Under the pieces are notes generated by a model that saw nothing but the letters and a program-made list of their open reading frames with translations, ran no database searches and was not told the DNA's origin. 26,398 bases of DNA from an uncultured Blautia sp. (GTDB lineage Bacteria; Bacillota; Clostridia; Lachnospirales; Lachnospiraceae). The stretch lies in NCBI GenBank assembly GCA_900551715.1, contig URXG01000029.1:1-26398 (forward strand), read 5' to 3'. The translations under genes were made by a program, and so were the position numbers. Positions within the stretch are counted from its first letter, which is position 1. Every line of letters begins with the position of its first letter. Of the stretch, positions 7,612 through 14,800 are shown piece by piece.

Positions 7612-8901
7612 TTAATTCCTTTCATGTTTCTTTACGCATTCTGTCAGTTCTCCAATAAAAGAAAGAGAACCAAAAGACAGAATCAGGTCATCTTTTCCTG
7701 CCAGGGCAAAAACCTTGTCCACTGCATCAGAAATACCATCGGCTGCACTGACATAAGGATTACAGGGACGAATGGCTTCTGCAAGTTCTTCTGCCGACAG
7801 TGCCCTTGGATTATCCGGAGTCTCGATGGTAAAAATCTTTTTTGCATAAGGGCAGAGCTTTCTGATGATGTAAAAATAATCTTTGTCTTTAAAAACCCCC
7901 ATAATAAAATACATGGTGCGGTCTTTGAAATATCTGCTGACAGATGCCTCCAGCATATCTGCTGCTGCCGGATTATGAGCTCCGTCTACTATAAAAAGAG
8001 GATCTCTGTGGATGATGGTAAGTCGTCCGTCCCAATGTGTCTTTTTGAATCCTGCATACCTCTGTTCACAGGTTGTCGGATAGCCTCTCTTTGCCAGAAG
8101 TTTCAGTGCTTCCAGTGCCAGTATGGAATTTTCTGTCTGATAAACCCCTGCAAGAGATAACTCATACACCTGATCCTCATAACGGTAAGTCTGTCCTTCA
8201 AAGCTTTCGGAAAGTATTTCTGCTTTTTCCGGATCTCCTGTAACAAGTTCCACTCCAAGTTCCTGACATTTCTCCTGAATTACTGCCTGTGCAGAAAGTT
8301 CCTGTCCGATAGTTGCCACACTACAGCCGGGCTTGATGATACCAGCCTTTTTTTCTGCAATTTCGGAAAGCGTATTTCCAAGGAATCCCTGGTGTTCCAT
8401 ACTGATGGGAACGAGCACTGCCACTTCTGTATTACGGATGATATTGGTGGCATCCGTACTGCCTCCCATACCAACTTCCATGATTACCAGGTCGCATTTC
8501 ATATCTGCAAAAAATAAAAATGCCACCGCCGTTTCTATTTCAAAGGGGGTGGGATGAGGATGACCGTCTCTGATCATTTCTTCAATGACTGCAGCAACCT
8601 CTGACACATACCCTGCAAACTGTTCCCTGTTCACCATACTCCCGGAAACTTCCATCTTGCCCCGGTAAGTATAAACAGAAGGGGAAATATATCTTCCCAC
8701 TCTGTATCCGGCCTCCATAAGAGTGGTATAAAGATAAGCGATCACAGACCCTTTGCCATTGGTTCCTGCAACATGAACATATTTCAGCTGATCCTGGGGA
8801 TTACCCAGTCGTTTCATTAATTCCTGAATGTTTGTTAAACCCAGAGCTATGGGATACTTTGCCGCATCCTGAATATAGGCTCTGCTCTGTTGATAATCCA
8901 T
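7612..8901 (-). CDS. folC: folylpolyglutamate synthase / dihydrofolate synthase
   Basis: FolC adds glutamate to dihydropteroate and extends the polyglutamate tail of folates, using ATP in the cytoplasm. The 429-residue length is usual. The Mur-ligase-type P-loop GTNGKGSV lies near residue 45. Other family motifs are SPSVYTYRGKM near 74, EVGMGGSTDATN near 141 (the metal-binding glutamate and omega loop), GHLN-region-like sequence, and DGAHNPAA near 305 in the C-terminal domain. TAGGAG lies 8 nt before the ATG. It is the first gene of the leftward series, about 100 nt from the mapped promoter, and pheA follows after 6 bp. Confidence 0.96.
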   Translation of the reverse strand: MDYQQSRAYIQDAAKYPIALGLTNIQELMKRLGNPQDQLKYVHVAGTNGKGSVIAYLYTTLMEAGYRVGRYISPSVYTYRGKMEVSGSMVNREQFAGYVSEVAAVIEEMIRDGHPHPTPFEIETAVAFLFFADMKCDLVIMEVGMGGSTDATNIIRNTEVAVLVPISMEHQGFLGNTLSEIAEKKAGIIKPGCSVATIGQELSAQAVIQEKCQELGVELVTGDPEKAEILSESFEGQTYRYEDQVYELSLAGVYQTENSILALEALKLLAKRGYPTTCEQRYAGFKKTHWDGRLTIIHRDPLFIVDGAHNPAAADMLEASVSRYFKDRTMYFIMGVFKDKDYFYIIRKLCPYAKKIFTIETPDNPRALSAEELAEAIRPCNPYVSAADGISDAVDKVFALAGKDDLILSFGSLSFIGELTECVKKHERN

Positions 8902-8955
8902 TGTTTATGCTCCTAAAATTATATTCTGTAAAGCTTTTATATTTTTAGCTTTTAA

Positions 8956-8994
8956 GATACTTACGGATTACTTCATATCATGTATCCTAGTATC
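8956..8994 (-). promoter_or_regulatory. stem-loop in the folC 5' leader
   Basis: In the transcript from the 9009-9037 promoter, GATACT (8989-8994) can pair with AGTATC (8956-8961). Inside it GGAT (8984-8987) can pair with ATCC (8965-8968), enclosing a loop of about 15 nt. No T run follows, so it is not a terminator. It matches no riboswitch I recognise and may be incidental. Confidence 0.3.
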
Positions 8995-9008
8995 CTGATA
9001 TTTCTATA

Positions 9009-9037
9009 AATATATCATTTGTGTATGTTTTTTTCAA
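9009..9037 (-). promoter_or_regulatory. sigma-A promoter for folC and downstream genes
   Basis: On the minus strand TTGAAA (9032-9037), a 17-bp spacer and TATATT (9009-9014) form a near-consensus promoter. The predicted start near 9002 gives a 5' leader of about 100 nt before folC. No other comparable promoter was found further down the series, so it probably serves folC through ppk1. Confidence 0.75.
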
Positions 9038-9085
9038 GACTGAGCCATACTAGATTCAAATAAATTTCAAGGATCCGGTGTTTCT

Positions 9086-9472
9086 ATGATACAGAATTTT
9101 TTGCTCTGCGGTTCATTGGGCTGGTGCCTGGAGATTTTGTGGACCGGTTTTCATTCTCTCCTGAAAGGTCAAATGACCATGATGGGAAAAACCTCTCTTT
9201 TGATGTTTCCCATTTACGGATGTGCTGCATTTATCGGACCAATTTATGAAAAAATTTCTTTTCTACCGGTTGTCTTTCGGGGGCTTTTATATACAGTGGG
9301 ATTTTTTGCAGTGGAATATGCCAGTGGCAGCCTTTTAAAATACTTTCATATGTGCCCATGGGATTACAGCCTTTCTCCGTTTCAGTACAAAGGCGTGATC
9401 CGTCTTGACTATGCTCCTTTGTGGTTTTGCACCAGTCTTGTTTTTGAAAAAATACTTACAAAACTCTCTTGA
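9086..9472 (+). CDS. small CmpB-like membrane protein (putative ABC-transporter type IV family)
   Basis: This 128-residue, strongly hydrophobic protein has about four predicted membrane segments. It resembles the PF06541 family, named putative ABC-transporter type IV or CmpB, whose function is not established. Family-like features are a Gly-Trp-x-x-Glu pattern in helix 1 (GWCLEILWT, near residue 11), MFPIYGCAAF near 46, an acidic VEYASGSLLKY near 79, and WDYS near 93. It is shorter than many two-part family members. The ribosome site is weak, since AAGGA lies about 12 nt from the ATG. The gene is divergent from folC. The pyrBI promoter starts inside its stop codon, so it may be the first gene of a longer pyrBI transcript. 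Confidence 0.75.
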   Translation: MIQNFLLCGSLGWCLEILWTGFHSLLKGQMTMMGKTSLLMFPIYGCAAFIGPIYEKISFLPVVFRGLLYTVGFFAVEYASGSLLKYFHMCPWDYSLSPFQYKGVIRLDYAPLWFCTSLVFEKILTKLS

Positions 9473-9497
9473 AAAATCATCTGGTCTATTATATGAT
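9469..9497 (+). promoter_or_regulatory. sigma-A promoter for pyrBI
   Basis: TTGAAA (9469-9474), a 17-bp spacer and TATGAT (9492-9497) match the consensus well. The -35 box overlaps the TGA stop of the preceding membrane protein gene. Transcription near 9504 gives a leader of about 45 nt. That is too short for a PyrR-type attenuator or an enteric-type pyrBI leader peptide with terminator, and none is seen. Confidence 0.75.
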
Positions 9498-9548
9498 GAT
9501 GTATGAGAGAATTTTAAAATTTTCTATTTTCCACAAGGGAGGTACTAC

Positions 9549-10466
9549 ATGAGACACATTATGAGTCCGTTGGATTTATCCGTTGATGAGCTTGAAAAGC
9601 TTCTCGATCTTGCCAACGATATTGAAAAACATCCTGATAAGTATGCACATGCCTGTGACGGAAAGAGGCTTGCTACTTTATTTTATGAACCAAGTACACG
9701 AACACGTTTGAGTTTTGAAGCTGCCATGATGAATCTTGGTGGTAAGGTATTAGGTTTTTCATCTGCTGATTCCAGTTCTGCAAGTAAAGGCGAAAGCGTT
9801 GCTGATACAATTCGAGTTACATCCTGCTATGCAGATATCTGTGCTATGCGTCATCCAAAAGAAGGTGCTCCGCTGGTCGCTTCTATGGCTTCTTCTATTC
9901 CTGTTATCAACGCCGGTGACGGTGGTCATCAGCATCCTACTCAGACCCTCACTGATCTTCTTACTATCCGTTCCCTTAAGGGAAGACTTGACAATATTAC
10001 CATCGGTCTCTGTGGCGATTTGAAGTTCGGACGTACCGTTCATTCCCTTATCGAAGCACTGGTACGTTACCCGAATGTTAAATTCGTACTGATCTCACCA
10101 GAAGAACTTCGTGTTCCAAGCTATATCAGAGAAGATGTCCTGGAAAAGAATCATGTAGAATTCAAAGAAGTCGAGCGACTGGAAGATGCACTTCCGGATC
10201 TGGATATCCTGTACATGACACGAGTTCAGAAAGAACGTTTCTTCAACGAAGAAGACTATGTCCGTATGAAAGATTTCTACATTCTGGACAAACAGAAAAT
10301 GGAACTTGCCAAAGAAGATATGTACATTCTCCATCCGCTTCCTCGTGTAAACGAGATTGCCGTAGAAGTAGACTCTGATCCAAGAGCTGCTTACTTCAAA
10401 CAGGCACAGTATGGTGTATATGTCCGTATGGCATTGATTCTTACTTTACTGGAGGTGGAAGTATAA
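9549..10466 (+). CDS. pyrB: aspartate carbamoyltransferase catalytic chain
   Basis: PyrB condenses carbamoyl phosphate with aspartate, the committed step of pyrimidine synthesis. The 305 residues match the usual catalytic chain. Carbamoyl-phosphate binding motif FYEPSTRTR is at 45-53, HPTQTLTDLL near 132, and the C-terminal HPLPRVNEIAVEVD near 264, all expected active-site elements. A strong AGGGAGGT ribosome site lies 5 nt before the ATG. The stop codon overlaps the pyrI start (TAATG, one shared base), so the two chains are translationally coupled, as expected for subunits of one enzyme. Confidence 0.98.
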   Translation: MRHIMSPLDLSVDELEKLLDLANDIEKHPDKYAHACDGKRLATLFYEPSTRTRLSFEAAMMNLGGKVLGFSSADSSSASKGESVADTIRVTSCYADICAMRHPKEGAPLVASMASSIPVINAGDGGHQHPTQTLTDLLTIRSLKGRLDNITIGLCGDLKFGRTVHSLIEALVRYPNVKFVLISPEELRVPSYIREDVLEKNHVEFKEVERLEDALPDLDILYMTRVQKERFFNEEDYVRMKDFYILDKQKMELAKEDMYILHPLPRVNEIAVEVDSDPRAAYFKQAQYGVYVRMALILTLLEVEV

Positions 10467-10903
10467 TGTTAAATGTAGGCGCACTTCAAGAAGGATTTGT
10501 TCTGGACCACATCAAAGCTGGAAAAGCAATGACTATCTATCATGATCTGAAGCTTGATAAGCTGGACTGTACTGTTGCAATCATCAAAAATGCACGCAGT
10601 GGAAAAATGGGTGTTAAGGATATCATCAAGGTAGAATGCCCTATTGAAAATCTGGATCTGGATATTCTTGGTTTTATTGATCATAATATTACCGTAAATA
10701 TCATTAAAGACGAAAAGATTGTAGAAAAGAGAATCCTGAAACTTCCTAAAAAGATCACAAACGTTATCAAATGCAAAAATCCTCGTTGCATTACTTCTGT
10801 TGAACAGGGACTGGATCATATTTTTATTCTTTCTGATCCGGAAAAAGAAATTTACAGATGCAAATACTGTGAAGAGAAATACAGAGGAAGTCGTAATAAA
10901 TAA
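10466..10903 (+). CDS. pyrI: aspartate carbamoyltransferase regulatory chain
   Basis: PyrI binds nucleotide effectors (CTP, ATP) and joins catalytic trimers into the allosteric holoenzyme. The 145-residue chain has the N-terminal allosteric domain (about 1-95) and a C-terminal zinc domain. The four zinc cysteines are Cys103-x4-Cys108 and Cys132-x2-Cys135, in the arrangement of the E. coli protein. It begins within the pyrB stop codon. A hairpin terminator follows 22 bp after the stop. Presence of pyrI predicts a CTP-regulated enzyme rather than the unregulated trimer of many Bacilli. Confidence 0.97.
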   Translation: MLNVGALQEGFVLDHIKAGKAMTIYHDLKLDKLDCTVAIIKNARSGKMGVKDIIKVECPIENLDLDILGFIDHNITVNIIKDEKIVEKRILKLPKKITNVIKCKNPRCITSVEQGLDHIFILSDPEKEIYRCKYCEEKYRGSRNK

Positions 10904-10925
10904 TTTCTGTAATGCTTTTACAGAC

Positions 10926-10960
10926 AACAAAAAACGCTGCGTAATGCAGCGTTTTTTGTT
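10926..10960. terminator. shared bidirectional terminator of pyrBI and rnpB
   Basis: A perfect 15-bp inverted repeat, AACAAAAAACGCTGC (10926-10940) and its complement (10946-10960), surrounds a GTAAT loop. The six-A and six-T tracts make it a rho-independent terminator on either strand. It ends pyrBI from the left and rnpB from the right. Confidence 0.9.
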
Positions 10961-11311
10961 GCAAGCAAATCGATAAGCCGGGTTATGTCGTTGAGTGATC
11001 ATCTGTCTAGGCGGTCCGTTACCGGAGCGCTCAAGCGACCCACCTGAAAGCACGACGGGCAGCCGTATCGCTTTCTTTTCGGTCTTGCTTCAAATGGAGT
11101 TTACATGTGCCCGTTCTGTTACCACAACGGCGGTAGTCTCTTACACTGCCTTTCCACCCTTACCTTCCTGAAGAAGGCGGTTTATTTCTGTTGCACTGGT
11201 CTGGGAGTCACCTCCACCGGACGTTATCCGGCATCCTGCCCTGTGAAGCCCGGACTTTCCTCGTCTGCACCCTTTCGTCTGTACAGCCGCGATCACCTGA
11301 CCTGCTTGCGC
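10961..11311 (-). ncRNA. rnpB: RNase P RNA, bacterial class A type
   Basis: This is the catalytic RNA that removes tRNA 5' leaders, about 350 nt on the minus strand. The universal core block GAGGAAAGTCC lies at 11252-11262, continuing into CGGGCTTC and a CAGGGCAGG run. Near the 3' end is the partner block ACATAACCCGGCTTA, which forms helix P4 with it. A GGT-containing loop followed by CGCTTGAG matches the L15 region that binds the tRNA CCA end. The ends GCAAGCA (near 11303-11309) and TGCTTGC (10961-10967) pair as helix P1. The 3' end abuts the terminator hairpin. The exact mature 5' and 3' ends are estimated from P1. Overall it resembles the ancestral class A, not the Bacillus class B. Confidence 0.95.
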
Positions 11312-11318
11312 AAGTGCT

Positions 11319-11347
11319 ATTCTAACACGATTTTTCCTTTAAGTAAA
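11319..11347 (-). promoter_or_regulatory. rnpB: promoter of rnpB
   Basis: On the minus strand TTTACT (11342-11347), a 17-bp spacer and TAGAAT (11319-11324) lie immediately before the RNA. The -10 is good and the -35 matches four of six positions. The whole element fits in the 41-bp gap after the giant gene. Confidence 0.6.
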
Positions 11348-11352
11348 GGATT

Positions 11353-11830
11353 TTATTTCACAGTGATCCGACATTTCACTATTTTTCTTCCAGATTTTAC
11401 TGTAATTATTGCTTTTCCTTTTTTTCTGGCGATGATCTTACCACCGGAAGATACTGTTGCAACTTTTTTATTGCTGGATGCAAAAGTAACTTTCTGAAGA
11501 GAAGTGACCGGCAGGATTCCTGGTTTCAGGACCTGTGACCTGCCTTTTTTCAGAACCAGATTTTTTGGAACACCATTTATCTTTGCAGTAGCTACTGCCG
11601 TCTTCTGTACCTTTACAGAAATCACTTTTTTCAGCCCACTTCTCAGTGTTACTGTAATCTTTGCTTTTCCTGTAGTCTTCCCTGCTGTGATCTTTCCAGA
11701 AGAAGATACTGTTACAATCTTTTTGTTGCTGGACTTCCAGGAAGAAACTTTGTCTCCTCTGGCGAGACCATTTATTTTTATTTTTGTGGTAGATTGTTTT
11801 ACTTTCAGTACGATGCTGGTCGCTGTAACA
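11353..11830 (-). other. C-terminal pair of Big_2 (Ig-like) domains, Lys-rich
   Basis: Residues about 3658-3815 of the giant protein form two Big_2-like folds. Each has the family hallmark of a Ser-Ser-Asn-Lys-Lys stretch followed by a VAT/VTVSS strand, then G-K-A-x-I-T-V. Lysine and arginine dominate (for example IIARKKGKAIITVK), in contrast to the acidic N-terminus. Such domains are common at the ends of Firmicutes surface proteins. The strong positive charge could help non-covalent retention on the anionic wall; that is inference. Confidence 0.8.
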
Positions 11831-14800
11831 GAAATGGTTGGCTTCAGTTTTTTTACGGATCTGGTCTGTTTCTCCCCACATTCTGTACAGAATCTCTGCT
11901 GTATACCTTCTTTCAGTACAGTTGCTTTCTGAACGGTTTTCCAGTCTTTTTCCCAGGAGTGCACATGTTCTTCCTCTTTTTTAAAGACTGCATAAAATTC
12001 CATATCGCTGTTTACCGTAATCTCTTTTTCTGCTGGAATTCCATCTATATACCATCCTTCAAACTCACCGTCTCCTTCCGGGGAATCCTGCCAAATCAGA
12101 GTTTCCCCGACATGATACAGATCACTGGCGATCATTGTTCCTTCTGAATAGAATTTTACTCTCGCTATTTTTTCAACAATCACGGTATCTCTGTTATTTT
12201 CTTCTGCATAGTCTGCCACATCTGGTTGAATTTCTGCTGCAAGTTCCAGTTCTGTCACATCCCCGGCAAATACATCCTCCGTAATTTCCAGTCGAAAAGC
12301 CTGTTCTTCTCCTGCTTTCAGATTTCTGATCTTTCTGTCCTGAACCAGGACACCATCGGAACGCCCTGTATCATAGATTTTAAGACTGCCACCGGAAGTT
12401 ACATTACTGTTGTTTTTGACTGTAACTACAGCCGTATTTTTGCCTGCTGCCGTATAAAGGATCATAGAGATGCCAAGGTCGGTAAGCCCTGTTGTAATTT
12501 CAGCAGAATTATTCTCTTCCGAAAGTTCTGTAACTTTTTCCCCTTCGTTCACTTCCCATACCTGAATACTCAGTTTACCGGAGATTAAATCTTCCGGAAC
12601 GGGAATGCTGATCTCTGTATCAACTGTCTGTCCAAAAGGAATCCAGAGTTCTTTTGTTTTTTCAAGAAGAACCTTGTTTTCTCCATTTTCTTCTGCTGAC
12701 TTTTCAAGTACTCTGTAACCGATCTCTGTTACATCTTTGGAACCGGCATTCTGAATTTGAAGTTTCACCTGCAGCTTTTTACCGGGAATCGCTTTTTCCA
12801 TTTCAAATGAAGTTCCTGCCAGAACGATATCATGAACTTCTCTGACCTTCATCCAGCTGATGGTATTTTTATCCTCCTTATCGCACTGCATCAGTGCCAG
12901 ATAATCTCCGTCTTTTCTTCTGCACACAGAAAAACTTAAAATGATGTCTTTCTGCGAGGTGATCTGCACAGGGGCAGCCCAGACTCCATTTTTCTTTCGA
13001 ACAGAGAAAATATTCTGGTTTCCACTACTGTCAGAATCCACATAATAAATGGTATCCCCACAGATTTTAAAAGTACTGTTTGTTCCGACTCCTTCTTCCA
13101 TAAGAGACCTGCTGTCCTCTGTAAGAGAATCCCGATACCAGAGCTTTCCCTCTCTTTCCCAGACAAATCCTCGAAGTCCACTGTTTTGGTCATTTACATA
13201 AATGATATTCGTACAGCCGCCTTCTTCCTGGAAAAGAATATTTCCCTCCAGATCTGTTCCGTATATCCTTCCATCAGCAGTGGTGCCCGGATCATTATCT
13301 CCATCTACACAGTAAAGAATCATGGTTTTTCCATTCAGTTCTCCGGTGCAGAAAGAAGAAATATAATTGCTGTCTTTTGTCAGAATTCTGGTTTTTCCCC
13401 ACTGACCATCTTTTCTGATACGGCAAAGAAGCTGATTGCTGGAATTCAGTGTAAAAATATCACTGTTCGTATTTCCGATCCATGTCGTGATCTCCTCTCC
13501 GTTTACAACTGCGGTCTGTGGACGGAAACTGTAAACTTCTGTTTCTTCAGAAACTTTTTCCCCTTCTGTAAACTTCATTTCTGATGTATCAAATTTTACA
13601 CTTTTCAGACTGGTATGTTTGGTGAGCTCTGTCAGTGATGATGTCTCTTCTGTCAGTTTTTCTTTCGCCTCCTGATAAGAAAGATAAATCTCCTGTCCAT
13701 CAGAATAAAGCTGAAAGCTGATATCTGCCAGATCATTATCATCTACTGACACTGGCTCCTGCCATTTGCCATCTTTGTATACGGAATACATCAGCTGTCC
13801 CATATTCCACACATCACGGTCTCCTCCGTCATAACGGAATACCATGACAGAAGCCCCATTGGCTGAAACAATCTGTGGATCGGAACCTCCATAAGTATTT
13901 GTCAGTAAAGGTGTGACAGCCCCAGTATTTTCTTCACTTCCCATCCAGTCTGACTGATTTTCCAGATAACTTCTGTCAACCGTTGTGTAACTGTCCTCAT
14001 CATAAAGAACTTCTGACAAAGCAGCAATCCTCCTGCGGTCTTCCCGCTGGTTGTTTCTGGTATAGAGATAATATTTCTTTTTCAGATAATTCTTGGAAAT
14101 TTCCGCCCTTCCCATATAGGCTTTGACTCCCATCTCAGCAGTCAGTTCCACGCTGTTCAGACCAGCTCCTCCGTTGGTACTTGCAAAATAAATTTCAAAA
14201 TCCAAAGTTCCCTTTCCTGTAACACCTGCCGCGGTAACCTGACTGACACCGATTCCGCCAAGCACATCCAGAGAGACAGACAGATCAAGCCCTATTGTCC
14301 CTGACAGGTTGTTAGTTTCCAGGTCATACGTTACTGTACCAAAGAAATTACCCTCACCGGTAGCTCCCACTTCAACCACTACCGGAACAGCAATTGCAGT
14401 CGGAATGGTCCAGCCATATTTTGCAGACTGTTTAATGGAAAAACAAACATAGCCCTCTAATTTCGATATGTTTCCAGAAGAGAGTTTACCTTCAAAATAT
14501 CCAAAAGCTTTCATTTCCGGTGGTTTTATATTCCATCCACTTAGGGAGACAGTCCCTGCTTTCTGGCAATATTCTGAAAAACGTTTGTTAATATCCTCTG
14601 TGTTCATGGCACCGCATTCTTTTCCCTGTCTCATAGAAGAAACCCACTTTTGCATTTCTTTCCGCCGTTCCTTCTTATCCAGAATGCCTTTTTTCAGATT
14701 AAGTCCGACTATTATGGAACCATCCGTTTCTGCATGAACGGTCAATGGATAACTGGGTAATCCAGTGTTTAACTTATAGCCACCCAGAAACGGGACATTG

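Noticed and set aside
9498..9548. PyrR-type attenuator or leader peptide before pyrB
   Set aside because: The leader is about 45 nt, with no terminator hairpin and no room for anti-terminator structures.
11334..11349. Hairpin TCCTTT/AAAGGA as a terminator of the giant gene
   Set aside because: On the minus strand it is followed by A residues, not a T tract, and the stem is only 6 bp; it overlaps the rnpB promoter instead.
11353..11500. LPXTG-type sortase signal at the end of the giant protein
   Set aside because: The C-terminus ends in a Lys-rich Big_2 strand with no LPXTG-like motif and no hydrophobic tail.
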